From assembly GCF_024741795.1 (NCBI RefSeq), contig NZ_CP102950.1, positions 248,001-312,000 of the forward strand: DNA of 64,000 bases. Direction: 5' to 3'. The stretch comes from Arthrobacter sp. CJ23. GTDB taxonomy: Bacteria > Actinomycetota > Actinomycetes > Actinomycetales > Micrococcaceae. A model generated the notes under the pieces. That model had not been told where the DNA came from and ran no database searches. It saw only the letters and a list, made by a program, of their open reading frames with translations. Both the position numbers and the translations under genes were made by a program. Numbering within the stretch: the stretch's first letter is position 1; the number at the start of each line of letters is the position of its first letter. This document shows, piece by piece, positions 1 to 8,237 of this stretch.

Positions 1-1008
1 AAGGACAAGAAAAAGTTCCGTACCACCGTTCTGCCCCTGCCCAAGGACGAGGCCAAGGAAGGGTACGCCTTCGCGTACTTCACCGGCAACGACCTTGCGG
101 GCGAGAACATCTTCATGGCCGCAAGCCGCGGCAATGACGCGCTCAAATGGGACGAACTGAACGGCGGAAAGCCCGTCCTCAAATCCGGCCTAGGCACCAA
201 GGGGCTGCGTGATCCGTTCGTCATCCGCTCCCCGGAAGGCGACAAGTTCTACATGATCGCCACGGACCTCTCCATCGGCAGCGGAACCAGCTGGGACGCC
301 TCTCAGCGCCAGGGAAGCCAGTACATCGAGGTCTGGGAATCCACCGACTTGGTGACCTGGTCCGCGCAGCGGCACGTGAAGGTTTCGCCGGACACCGCAG
401 GAAACACCTGGGCGCCAGAAGCACACTACGACGAGACGATCGGCGCCTACGTTGTCTACTGGGCCTCCAAGATCTACGCCGACAACGACCCCAGCCACTC
501 CGGCGGCACGTACAACAAGATGATGTACTCCACCACCCGGGACTTCAGGACCTTCACCGAGCCCAAGGTGTGGAACGATCCCAGGAATTCAGTCATCGAC
601 TCCACCGTCATCAAGGAGGGCGATACGTTCTACCGGTTCACGAAGGACGAAGGACGTGTCTCGGGATGCCTGGACATCATGCAGGAAAAGTCGGACGAGC
701 TGCTGGCCGTCGACCTGCCCGCCACGGACCCGCGCAACTGGGCCCTGATGGGCAACTGCATCGGCAAGAATGCCGGCACAAGCGGGGTGGAAGGGCCTAC
801 GGTCTTCAAGTCGAACACCGAACAAAAGTACTACCTGTTCGTTGACGAGTTCGGCGGCCGCGGCTACATTCCGCTGGAAAGCACCAGCCTCGAAAACCCG
901 GACTGGAAGCTCTCCAGCAACTACGAATTGCCCCGGGCTCCGCGCCACGGGACTGTCCTGCCGGTCACCAAGGCCGAGCTGGAACAGCTTCACGGACAGC
1001 TCGGGTGA
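1..1008 (+). CDS. Glycoside hydrolase family 43 protein, 3' part
   Basis: The frame is open from the first base, so the 5' end lies outside the window; 335 codons remain. The visible part has the GH43 five-bladed propeller hallmarks: an opening blade with YFTGND, the RDPF segment that holds the pKa-modulating Asp, and WAPEAHY with the catalytic acid Glu. The family hydrolyses alpha-L-arabinofuranosides or beta-xylosides, and enzymes of this kind are usually secreted or belong to larger multidomain proteins. Whether a signal peptide or other domains precede it cannot be seen. Substrate is not assignable from sequence. It ends just before a strong hairpin, so it is probably the last gene of its transcript. 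Confidence 0.85.
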   Translation, partial: KDKKKFRTTVLPLPKDEAKEGYAFAYFTGNDLAGENIFMAASRGNDALKWDELNGGKPVLKSGLGTKGLRDPFVIRSPEGDKFYMIATDLSIGSGTSWDASQRQGSQYIEVWESTDLVTWSAQRHVKVSPDTAGNTWAPEAHYDETIGAYVVYWASKIYADNDPSHSGGTYNKMMYSTTRDFRTFTEPKVWNDPRNSVIDSTVIKEGDTFYRFTKDEGRVSGCLDIMQEKSDELLAVDLPATDPRNWALMGNCIGKNAGTSGVEGPTVFKSNTEQKYYLFVDEFGGRGYIPLESTSLENPDWKLSSNYELPRAPRHGTVLPVTKAELEQLHGQLG

Positions 1009-1025
1009 GCTGAGCACGATTGAAA

Positions 1026-1078
1026 CGAGGAGGAGGGCCGCAGCTGTGAACTAGTCACAGCGGCGGCCCTCCTCCTCG
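1026..1078 (+). terminator. Nested hairpin after the GH43 gene
   Basis: Perfect 16-bp arms at 1026-1041 and 1063-1078 enclose a second perfect 7-bp hairpin (1043-1049 with 1055-1061, loop ACTAG). It starts 17 bases after the stop codon. There is no T-run, as is common in high-GC actinobacteria, so factor-independent termination is inferred from the stem alone. The rest of the 331-base gap up to ureA shows nothing I recognise apart from the ureA ribosome binding site. Confidence 0.75.
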
Positions 1079-1339
1079 CATCTGGGTCACAGCCGGTGTC
1101 GTCATGAGGCGCATGACGGCAACAACTGCGAGTCATTGGGAAGCGCGGAAACCTGACGGAAACGCCCGGCCCTTACGCTGGTCACAATGCGTTGGGGAGA
1201 GGCGGCGCCGGGCCTGGCTGGAAGTGTCAGACGTTTGGAGCTATAACCGTAGTAGCTGCCCCCGACGTCCTCGGCTGTTTCCAGCCTCGAGTGATCTGAC
1301 GTCCGGCTTCGCGGCACCCAACTTTCCGAAGGAGAACTG

Positions 1340-1642
1340 ATGCATCTTTTGCCCCGTGAGCAGGAAAAGCTCATGATCGTGGTTGCCGCCGACCTCGCGC
1401 GGCGCCGGCAGGCCCGGGGGCTCAAGCTGAACTTTCCCGAGGCCGTGGCGATCATCAGCTACGAACTGATCGAAGGGGCCCGCGACGGCCGCACGGTGGC
1501 TGACCTCATGAGCTACGGCACCACTCTGCTCCGGCGCGAGGACGTCATGGAGGGCGTGCCCGAGATGATCCACGATGTGCAGATCGAGGCCACGTTCCCC
1601 GATGGCACCAAGCTCGTCACCGTCCACGACCCCATCCGCTAG
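1340..1642 (+). CDS. ureA: Urease gamma subunit
   Basis: Full-length UreA of 100 residues, the usual size. It opens [13 protein letters not shown], contains [10 protein letters not shown] and DLMSYG, and ends with the [14 protein letters not shown] signature. It is the small structural subunit of the Ni urease that hydrolyses urea to ammonia and carbamate. A GAAGGAG ribosome site lies 5 bases before the ATG. It is the first gene of ureABCEFGD plus a nickel permease, all closely spaced, so expression as one operon is inferred. Confidence 0.97.
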   Translation: MHLLPREQEKLMIVVAADLARRRQARGLKLNFPEAVAIISYELIEGARDGRTVADLMSYGTTLLRREDVMEGVPEMIHDVQIEATFPDGTKLVTVHDPIR

Positions 1643-1655
1643 GAGCGCATCCCCC

Positions 1656-2033
1656 ATGATTCCCGGTGAATACAGGCTCCACTCGGAGCCGATCACGTGC
1701 AACAGCGGCCGCGAGGCAATCGCCGTCGAGGTCGTCAACCGCGGCGACCGCCCCGTCCAGGTCGGCTCGCACTACCACTTCGCCGAGGCGAACCCCGGCC
1801 TCGAATTCGACCGCGAACTGGCGTACGGCCGCCGCCTGGACATCCCAGCGGGCACCGCCGCCCGCTTCGAGCCCGGCGACACCAAGACCGTCCACCTGGT
1901 GGAGCTGGCCGGCACCCGCGAGGTCCACGGCCTCCGCGACGCCGTCAACGGACCGCTGGACACCGCCGGCGCCCGCGCCACCGCGCCCGCCGGCGCGGCC
2001 GCCTCCCGCAAGAGCGAAGGGACCGCCCAGTGA
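1656..2033 (+). CDS. ureB: Urease beta subunit
   Basis: 125-residue UreB. The ATG at 1656 gives the typical MIPGEY start and is served by an AGGAG that overlaps the ureA stop codon; the frame stays open further upstream but that part lies inside ureA. Conserved features include [19 protein letters not shown] and the [10 protein letters not shown] segment. The C-terminal ~25 residues are Ala/Arg-rich and longer than in minimal UreB. The stop overlaps the ureC GTG, so translation is probably coupled. Confidence 0.96.
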   Translation: MIPGEYRLHSEPITCNSGREAIAVEVVNRGDRPVQVGSHYHFAEANPGLEFDRELAYGRRLDIPAGTAARFEPGDTKTVHLVELAGTREVHGLRDAVNGPLDTAGARATAPAGAAASRKSEGTAQ

Positions 2034-3802
2034 GCTTCGAGGTTTCCCGCCGGCAGTACGCCGAGCTGTACGGCCCGACGACGGGCGACGCCATCCGCCT
2101 GGCGGACACCGAGCTGTTCCTCGAGATCGAGAAGGACTACACCGTCTACGGCGAGGAAGTCATGTTCGGCGGCGGCAAGGTGGTCCGCGACGGCATGGGC
2201 CAGAACGGCCAGGTGACCCGCGACGGGTTGCGTCCCGGCTCGGACGAGGTCCTGGACGTCCCGGATACGGTCATCTCCAACGTGATCGTGCTGGACTACA
2301 CCGGCATCTACAAGGCCGACGTCGCACTCAAGGACGGCCACATCTTCAAGATCGGCAAGGCCGGCAACCCGCAGATCGCCGACGGCGTGGACATCGTGAT
2401 CGGCGCCAGCACCGAGATGATCGCCGGCGAAGGCAAGATCCTCACCGCCGGCGGCATCGACACGCACATCCACTACATCTCCCCGGACCAGGTCCCCACG
2501 GCGCTGTGCAACGGCGTCACCACCATGGTGGGCGGCGGCACCGGCCCCGCGGACGGCACCAAGGCCACCACCATCACCCCCGGCGCCTGGCACATTTCCC
2601 GGATCCTGCAGTCCGCCGAGGGCCTGCCCATCAACATCGGCGTCTTCGGCAAGGGCCACGCCTCCGCCGTCGAGCCCTTGGCCGAGCAGATCCGTGCCGG
2701 TGCCATCGGCCTGAAGGTCCATGAGGACTGGGGCTCCACCACCTCGTCCATCGACATGTCCCTGCGCGTCGCCGACGAATACGACGTCCAGGTGGCCATC
2801 CACACCGACACGCTCAACGAGTGCGGCTTCGTGGAAGACACCATCAAGGCGATCGACGGGCGCGTCATCCACACCTTCCACACGGAAGGCGCCGGCGGCG
2901 GGCACGCCCCGGACATCATCAAGATGGCCGGCCTGCCCAACGTGCTCCCGGCGTCCACCAACCCCACGCTGCCCTACACGCGCAACACCATTGAAGAGCA
3001 CCTGGACATGCTCATGGTCTGCCACCACCTGAACCCTGACATCCCGGAGGACGTGGCCTTCGCCGATTCGCGCATCCGTGCCGAGACCATCGCCGCCGAG
3101 GACGTCCTGCAGGACCTGGGCATCTTCGCCATCACCTCCTCGGACTCGCAGGCCATGGGCCGCGTGGGCGAAGTGGTGACCCGCACCTGGCAGGTGGCCA
3201 ACGCCATGAAGCAGCAGCGCGGCGTGCTGAAGGACCCCTCGGGAGCCCAGCACGGGGCCGCCAACGGCCTGGGTGCGGAAAGCGACAACTTCCGGCTCAA
3301 GCGGTACGTGGCCAAGTACACCATCAACCCGGCCATCGCGCAGGGCATGGCGGAGTCCATCGGCTCCATCGAGCCCGGCAAGTTCGCTGACCTGGTGCTC
3401 TGGAACCCGGCGTTCTTCGGCGTGAAGCCGGATCTGGTGCTCAAGGGCGGCCAGATCGCGTACGCGCTGATGGGCGATTCCAACGGCTCCATCCCCACGC
3501 CGCAGCCGCGCACCATGCGCCCCATGTTCGCCACGCTCGGCAAGGCGTTGCAGCAGTCCTCCATCACCTTCCTGTCCCAGGCGGCCATCGAGGCCGGTGT
3601 GCCCGCGGAACTGGGCCTGGAGCGGGTCATCCGCCCGGTGTCCGGCATCCGAAACCTCACCAAGTCCGATCTGAAGCACAACGGTGCCACGCCGGACATC
3701 CAGGTGGATCCCGAGACGTACACCGTCACCGTGGACGGCGTGGAAGCCAGCTGCGAACCCTCCGATGTGCTGCCGATGGCGCAGCGCTACTTCCTCTTCT
3801 AA
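2030..3802 (+). CDS. ureC: Urease alpha subunit (catalytic)
   Basis: 590-residue UreC with a GTG start inside the ureB stop (GTGA overlap). All dinickel ligands are present: HxH at H146/H148, the carbamylated Lys in GLKVHEDWG (K229), H258, H284 and D372 in SSDSQAMGR, plus the catalytic VCHHL loop (H332). Numbering is a constant +12 relative to the Klebsiella enzyme because of a short insertion around residues 57-80 (near [13 protein letters not shown]). Function: urea hydrolysis in the cytoplasm. The urease subunits are followed directly by the accessory genes needed for nickel insertion. Confidence 0.98.
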   Translation: MSFEVSRRQYAELYGPTTGDAIRLADTELFLEIEKDYTVYGEEVMFGGGKVVRDGMGQNGQVTRDGLRPGSDEVLDVPDTVISNVIVLDYTGIYKADVALKDGHIFKIGKAGNPQIADGVDIVIGASTEMIAGEGKILTAGGIDTHIHYISPDQVPTALCNGVTTMVGGGTGPADGTKATTITPGAWHISRILQSAEGLPINIGVFGKGHASAVEPLAEQIRAGAIGLKVHEDWGSTTSSIDMSLRVADEYDVQVAIHTDTLNECGFVEDTIKAIDGRVIHTFHTEGAGGGHAPDIIKMAGLPNVLPASTNPTLPYTRNTIEEHLDMLMVCHHLNPDIPEDVAFADSRIRAETIAAEDVLQDLGIFAITSSDSQAMGRVGEVVTRTWQVANAMKQQRGVLKDPSGAQHGAANGLGAESDNFRLKRYVAKYTINPAIAQGMAESIGSIEPGKFADLVLWNPAFFGVKPDLVLKGGQIAYALMGDSNGSIPTPQPRTMRPMFATLGKALQQSSITFLSQAAIEAGVPAELGLERVIRPVSGIRNLTKSDLKHNGATPDIQVDPETYTVTVDGVEASCEPSDVLPMAQRYFLF

Positions 3803-3823
3803 GTTCTCCGAGAGGACCACCAC

Positions 3824-4309
3824 GTGATTGTTGAAAAGATCCTGGGCAACCTGCACGAGCTGCCCGCCACCGAGGCCGAAGCCTACGCCGGCCACCACCG
3901 GGAAAAGGTCGTGCTGCCCAGCGCCCTGCTGGTCAAGCGCATCCAGCGCGTCACCACGGACCACGGCAAGGAGCTGGGCATCCGGCTCCCGTCCGGTTCC
4001 GGTGACCTGCGCGACGGCGACATCCTCGCCGTGGAGGAGGCCAACCTGATCGTGGTTTCGGTGCTGCCTACCGACGTGCTGGTCATCGCCCCGCGGACCA
4101 TCCACGAGATGGGCGTGGTGGCGCACTCCCTGGGCAACCGCCACCTGCAGGCCCAGTTCTTCGACGCCGCCTCCGAGTACGCGGCCGAGGTGATGGTGTG
4201 CCAGTACGACCACACAGTGGAGGACTATCTCAAGCACGTGGGCGTCCTGTACAACCGCCAAGAGCGCGTGATGCCGGTGCCGTTCCGCCATGCCGAACAC
4301 ACGCACTAG
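3824..4309 (+). CDS. ureE: Urease accessory protein UreE (nickel metallochaperone)
   Basis: 161 residues from a GTG at 3824, preceded by GAGAGGA. The N-terminal peptide-binding domain carries LVKRIQRV, and the C-terminal domain carries the conserved HxLGNRHLQAQF-type core (VAHSLGNRHLQ). The C-terminus RHAEHTH is a short His-rich tail rather than the long poly-His tail of Klebsiella UreE. UreE delivers Ni(II) to the UreDFG-apourease complex. Its last 20 bases overlap ureF. Confidence 0.95.
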   Translation: MIVEKILGNLHELPATEAEAYAGHHREKVVLPSALLVKRIQRVTTDHGKELGIRLPSGSGDLRDGDILAVEEANLIVVSVLPTDVLVIAPRTIHEMGVVAHSLGNRHLQAQFFDAASEYAAEVMVCQYDHTVEDYLKHVGVLYNRQERVMPVPFRHAEHTH

Positions 4310-4997
4310 CCCCGCCCCGGCCGAAGGAGGGCATGGCTACCGGCTGGCGCTCCAGCAGCTGACCGACTCCGCGCTGCCTACCGGTGCCTTTGCGCATTCG
4401 CTGGGCTTCGAGACGTACATCCACCGCGGCCTGGTGCACGACGAAGCCACGTTCGGCACCTGGCTGCACGCCTTCGTGGCCCAGCAGCTGACCTACTCGG
4501 ACGCCCTGGCCATGCGCTTCCTCTACGACGGCGCCGAGCTCGCCGAACTTGACGCTTACCTGAGCGCGCAGCTGCTGCCCCGGCAGCTGCGCGAGGCCAG
4601 CACCAAGATGGGCGGGCGGCTGATCGAGATCGGCACCGAGGTTTTCCCCTCCGCCGAGCTGGACGCGTACCGGACCCTGGTGGGTGAAGGCCGCGCCGCC
4701 GGCCACCAGCCGCTGGCGTTCGCCGTCGTCGCGCACTCCCTGGGGGTTCCCTTCGAGGAAGCGCTGGCCGCGTACCTGTTCGCCACGGTGACGTCCCTGA
4801 CGCAGAACGCCGTGCGCGCCATCCCGCTCGGCCAGAACGCCGGGCAGCGCGTGCTGCGGGCAGCGCACGACGCCGTTGCTGCCGCCGTCGGGCAGGTCCG
4901 TCACCTGGGCTGGGACGACTTCGGGGCCGTGAGCCCCGGACTTGAGATTTCGCAGATGCGGCACGAGAGACAACGTGCCCGTATGTTCATGAGTTAA
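4290..4997 (+). CDS. ureF: Urease accessory protein UreF
   Basis: 235-residue, mostly helical UreF. Typical motifs are [18 protein letters not shown] near the N-terminus and [14 protein letters not shown] late in the protein. UreF works with UreD and UreG to activate apourease. The ATG at 4290 lies inside the ureE end; a nearby ATG preceded by GAAGGAGGGC is out of frame and was rejected. The true start could be slightly further in, but the family core begins at about residue 18. Confidence 0.95.
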   Translation: MPNTRTSPAPAEGGHGYRLALQQLTDSALPTGAFAHSLGFETYIHRGLVHDEATFGTWLHAFVAQQLTYSDALAMRFLYDGAELAELDAYLSAQLLPRQLREASTKMGGRLIEIGTEVFPSAELDAYRTLVGEGRAAGHQPLAFAVVAHSLGVPFEEALAAYLFATVTSLTQNAVRAIPLGQNAGQRVLRAAHDAVAAAVGQVRHLGWDDFGAVSPGLEISQMRHERQRARMFMS

Positions 4998-5013
4998 ACA
5001 TTCAGGAGGACAC

Positions 5014-5631
5014 ATGTCTGAACCCATCAAAATCGGCGTCGGCGGCCCGGTCGGCGCCGGCAAGACCCAGCTCGTGGAACGGCTCACGCGCCACATGAGC
5101 CTGGAGATCTCCATGGCCGCCATCACCAACGACATCTACACCATCGAGGACGCCAAGATCCTGGCTGCCAACGGCATCCTGCCCGAGGACCGGATCATCG
5201 GCGTCGAAACCGGCGGCTGCCCCCACACGGCCATCCGCGAGGACACCTCGATGAACACCGCCGCCATCGAGGAACTCAAGAAGCGCCACCCGGACCTGCA
5301 GGTGATCTTCGTCGAATCCGGCGGCGACAACCTCTCCGCAACCTTCAGCCCCGAGCTGGTGGACTTCTCGATCTACATCATCGACGTCGCCCAGGGCGAG
5401 AAGATCCCGCGCAAGGCCGGCCAGGGCATGATCAAGTCCGACCTCTTCATCATCAACAAGACCGACCTTGCACCCCACGTCGGCGCCGACCTGTCCATCA
5501 TGGAACGGGACTCAAAGGAATTCCGCGGCGCGAAGCCCTTCTGCTTCACCAACCTGAAGACGGACGAAGGGCTGGACAAGGTCATCGAATGGGTGCGGCA
5601 CGACGTCCTGATGCTCGACCTGACGCAGTGA
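5014..5631 (+). CDS. ureG: Urease accessory GTPase UreG
   Basis: 205 residues, standard length. A P-loop GPVGAGKT sits at residues 11-18, followed by the UreG signature [17 protein letters not shown] including the Ni-binding CPH, then FVESGGDNL and [10 protein letters not shown] for guanine recognition. It provides GTP-driven nickel delivery during urease maturation. ATG at 5014 follows AGGAGG. Its stop overlaps the ureD GTG. Confidence 0.98.
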   Translation: MSEPIKIGVGGPVGAGKTQLVERLTRHMSLEISMAAITNDIYTIEDAKILAANGILPEDRIIGVETGGCPHTAIREDTSMNTAAIEELKKRHPDLQVIFVESGGDNLSATFSPELVDFSIYIIDVAQGEKIPRKAGQGMIKSDLFIINKTDLAPHVGADLSIMERDSKEFRGAKPFCFTNLKTDEGLDKVIEWVRHDVLMLDLTQ

Positions 5632-6536
5632 GTACCGGCACGACGGCGGACGGGAGGGGTCCGGCGGTCAAGGAGGCGATGGGCGAGCTCGCCTTGAGGG
5701 TCGCCGTGCGTGGGGACCGCTGCGTTGCCGTGCATCAGTTCCATCAGGGTGCCTTAAGAGTTTTGAGGCCGCACTACCTCGATGACTCGGGCCAGGTCTG
5801 CTACGTCATGGTGAACCCCGGCGGGGCCTACCTGGGCGCGGACCTGTACACCGTGGACGTCGAGGTGGAGCCCGGGGCCCGCTTGTTGTTGACCACGCAG
5901 TCGGCCACCAAGATCTACCGGACGCCGGGCTCCTACGCTGAGCAGCGGATGTCCCTGGTACTGGGGGAGGGGGCGCAGCTGGAGCTGGCCCCGGACCAGC
6001 TCATCGCCTACCGCGAGGCAAGCTACCGGCAGAACACGCACATTACCGTGCACCCGGCGTCGAGCCTGCTCATGGCCGAGGTCATCACGCCCGGCTGGTC
6101 GCCGGACGGTTCCTCGTTCAAGTACGAGGAACTGCGGCTCCGCACCGAGATCCACGTGGCGGGCCCGGCCGGCGACGGCACCCACGGCACGGAGCTGCTG
6201 GCGCTGGACAACCTCCTCATCCGGCCCCGGGTCGGCGCCCCGCTGGGGGACGTCACCGGGATGGGCTTCATGGAGGGCTTCAGCCACCTGGGCTCGCTGA
6301 TCGTGGTGGACGCCCGCGTGGACCAGGCGCTCGCCGATGAACTGAACGCCCTCACCGCGGGCCGCGACGCGTACACAGGCGTGTCCCTGACCGCCACCGT
6401 CTCCGGGACCACGGGACTCATCCTGCGGTCCCTTTCGAACAGCACCGAGGAACTCAACCATGTGCTCGGGGCCTGCACGGCCCTCCTGCGCGAACGCTGG
6501 TACGGCCAGGCGCCGCTGAACCTAAGGAAGTACTAA
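5628..6536 (+). CDS. ureD: Urease accessory protein UreD (UreH)
   Basis: 302 residues starting from a GTG that overlaps the ureG stop (GTGA). The frame is open further upstream, but that would run into ureG. UreD features include [34 protein letters not shown] and the [14 protein letters not shown] block. It scaffolds UreF and UreG on apourease. Position at the end of the accessory genes (ureABCEFGD) is the usual actinobacterial order. The stop shares one base with the following permease ATG. Confidence 0.95.
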   Translation: MSTGTTADGRGPAVKEAMGELALRVAVRGDRCVAVHQFHQGALRVLRPHYLDDSGQVCYVMVNPGGAYLGADLYTVDVEVEPGARLLLTTQSATKIYRTPGSYAEQRMSLVLGEGAQLELAPDQLIAYREASYRQNTHITVHPASSLLMAEVITPGWSPDGSSFKYEELRLRTEIHVAGPAGDGTHGTELLALDNLLIRPRVGAPLGDVTGMGFMEGFSHLGSLIVVDARVDQALADELNALTAGRDAYTGVSLTATVSGTTGLILRSLSNSTEELNHVLGACTALLRERWYGQAPLNLRKY

Positions 6537-7579
6537 TGACAACACTCACCGAGTTCGCCACCATGTACCGCCAGCGTGAGCAGCTGTCCATCAAGACCCG
6601 CCTGCTGTTCACCTTCGGCGCCGTCGCCGCCCTCCACCTCGCCGCCGTCGTGCTTCTCCTCATCGGCATCGCAGGGGCGGGGCAGCCCCTGGCGCTGGGA
6701 CTGGTCCTGACCGCCTACCTGGCCGGCATCAAGCACAGCTACGACTGGGACCACATCGCCGCGATCGACAACTCCACCCGGAAGTTCGTGGCGCAGCGCA
6801 AGGACCCCGTCAGCGTGGGCTTCGCGTTCAGCCTGGGGCACAGCTCCGTGGTGATCCTGGCCGGCGTCCTGGTGGTGGCCGGCGCCACCCTGGTGGGACA
6901 GTTCATGGAGGACGGCACCACGGGAAACCTAGTGCTGGGCCTGATCGGCAGCGGCGTCTCCGGGCTCTTCCTGCTGGCCATGGGCATCTTCAACGGCTCG
7001 GCCTTCCTCCGCGCCGCCCAGGCCTACCGGAACGTGCAGGGCGGCGGCGAGGTGCGCGAGGAGGACCTCGAGGCCAAGGGCTTCATCGCCCGCCTGCTGG
7101 CCAAGCCGCTGGCCAAGGTGGAGCGGCCTCGGAACATCTACGTGATCGGCTTCCTGTTCGGGCTGGGCTTCGATACCGCCACCACCATCGGCCTGCTGGT
7201 CATGACGACGGCGGCGTCCCTGGCCGGCGTCTCGCCGCTCGCCCTGCTGGCGCTCCCGCTGGCGTTCACCGCGGCCATGACATTGTGCGATTCGGCGAAC
7301 GGCGTCGCCATGATGAAGATGTACAAATCGGCCATCCACAACCCGCAGCGGAAGCTGGGCTTCAACGCGGTCATCACCGGGATCTCGGCCGTCTCGGCCC
7401 TGTTCATCTCCGTCATCACCTTGGGCGGCTTCCTCAACGCGGCCTTCTCACTGGAAGACCCGCTCACCAGCTGGCTGGGCGGGATCGACCTCGGCGACGC
7501 CGGGCTGATCCTCATTGCCCTGTTCGTGGTGGTGTGGGCCGTTGCCGCGTTGCGTGGGCGGGCCAGAGTGGCAGGATAG
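6536..7579 (+). CDS. NiCoT-family nickel/cobalt permease
   Basis: 347 residues with about eight hydrophobic segments, matching the HoxN/NixA/NicT family. The TM2 signature, normally HAxDADHIAAIDN-like, reads HSYDWDHIAAIDNSTRK, so an aromatic residue sits where Ala is usual; the four key H/D residues are retained. FSLGHSSVV (TM3) and LGFDTATT (TM5) are also present. It starts on the last base of the ureD stop (TAATG), so it is almost certainly co-translated with the urease genes and supplies Ni(II) for them. Ni versus Co preference is not determinable here. Confidence 0.92.
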   Translation: MTTLTEFATMYRQREQLSIKTRLLFTFGAVAALHLAAVVLLLIGIAGAGQPLALGLVLTAYLAGIKHSYDWDHIAAIDNSTRKFVAQRKDPVSVGFAFSLGHSSVVILAGVLVVAGATLVGQFMEDGTTGNLVLGLIGSGVSGLFLLAMGIFNGSAFLRAAQAYRNVQGGGEVREEDLEAKGFIARLLAKPLAKVERPRNIYVIGFLFGLGFDTATTIGLLVMTTAASLAGVSPLALLALPLAFTAAMTLCDSANGVAMMKMYKSAIHNPQRKLGFNAVITGISAVSALFISVITLGGFLNAAFSLEDPLTSWLGGIDLGDAGLILIALFVVVWAVAALRGRARVAG

Positions 7580-7584
7580 GGCGC

Positions 7585-8160
7585 ATGGAACTGCACATCA
7601 CGGGGGACCCCGTTGCCGACAAACTGCTCAGCGATGACGCTTTTGCACTGCTGACCGGCATGCTGCTCGACCAGCAGGTAACCATGGAATCGGCGTTTGC
7701 CGGTCCTGAAAAGATCCGGACGCGCATCGGATCCTTGGATCCGGCGGTGATCGCCGGCTACGACCCCCAAGGCTTCGTTGACATGTTCAAGGAGCGCCCT
7801 GCCGTGCACCGTTTCCCCGGATCCATGGCCGGACGTGTCCAGGACCTGGCCGAAACCGTGCACAGCGAGTGGAACGGGGAAGCTACCGCCATCTGGACGC
7901 AGGGCAACCCCGACGGCCAGGAAGTGCTGCGCAGGCTCAAGGCCCTGCCGGGATTCGGCGAGCAAAAGGCGAAGATCTTCCTCGCGCTCCTGGGGAAGCA
8001 GTGCGGCCTCCAGGCAGAAGGCTGGCGTGAGGCCGCCGGACACTACGGCCAGGCAGGCGCCTTCCTGTCCGTCGCGGACATTGTGGATCCGGAATCCCTG
8101 GGCAAGGTGCGCGCCAGCAAGCAGGCGGCGAAGGCCGCCGCCAAGGCCGCGAAGGGCTAA
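7585..8160 (+). CDS. HhH-GPD-type DNA-repair-like protein
   Basis: 191 residues. ATG at 7585 follows AGGATAGGG and lies 5 bases after the permease stop; the longer in-frame extension overlaps the permease and was rejected. The protein contains a helix-hairpin-helix LKALPGFGEQKAKIFLALL-type element at about residues 122-141 and belongs to the small actinobacterial HhH-GPD family (base-excision glycosylase fold). The tail is a Lys/Ala-rich stretch likely to bind DNA. I do not see the catalytic Lys/Asp pair of classic Nth/MutY enzymes clearly enough to claim glycosylase activity. Confidence 0.8.
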   Translation: MELHITGDPVADKLLSDDAFALLTGMLLDQQVTMESAFAGPEKIRTRIGSLDPAVIAGYDPQGFVDMFKERPAVHRFPGSMAGRVQDLAETVHSEWNGEATAIWTQGNPDGQEVLRRLKALPGFGEQKAKIFLALLGKQCGLQAEGWREAAGHYGQAGAFLSVADIVDPESLGKVRASKQAAKAAAKAAKG

Positions 8161-8169
8161 CCTCTGAAT

Positions 8170-8237
8170 CCCAACTGAGTAGCAGCAGGTGTCGTTTTGG
8201 GGGCCCAAAACGACACCTGCCGCTACCTACTTTTGGG
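8170..8237. repeat. Long palindrome, repeat family copy A
   Basis: Core arms of 23 bp (8179-8201 and 8204-8226) pair with one mismatch; outer CCCAACTGAGTAGC-like arms extend the stem imperfectly. It occupies the whole junction between the convergent HhH-GPD and amylase genes. Two relatives lie at 17137-17204 and 26763-26828. The inner sequence nearly matches the 26.8-kb copy (AGCAGGTGTCGTTTT versus AGCAAGTGTCGTTTT). Probable role: bidirectional terminator or REP-like element; inferred. Confidence 0.8.

Noticed and set aside
1697..2029. N-terminal extension of UreC
   Set aside because: Runs through ureB in another frame; the conserved UreC start is at the GTG overlapping the ureB stop.
1772..4306. 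Very long open frame (844 codons) antisense to ureB-ureE
   Set aside because: His/Val/Gly/Asp-rich product of the complementary strand of high-GC genes; urease genes are unmistakable on the plus strand.
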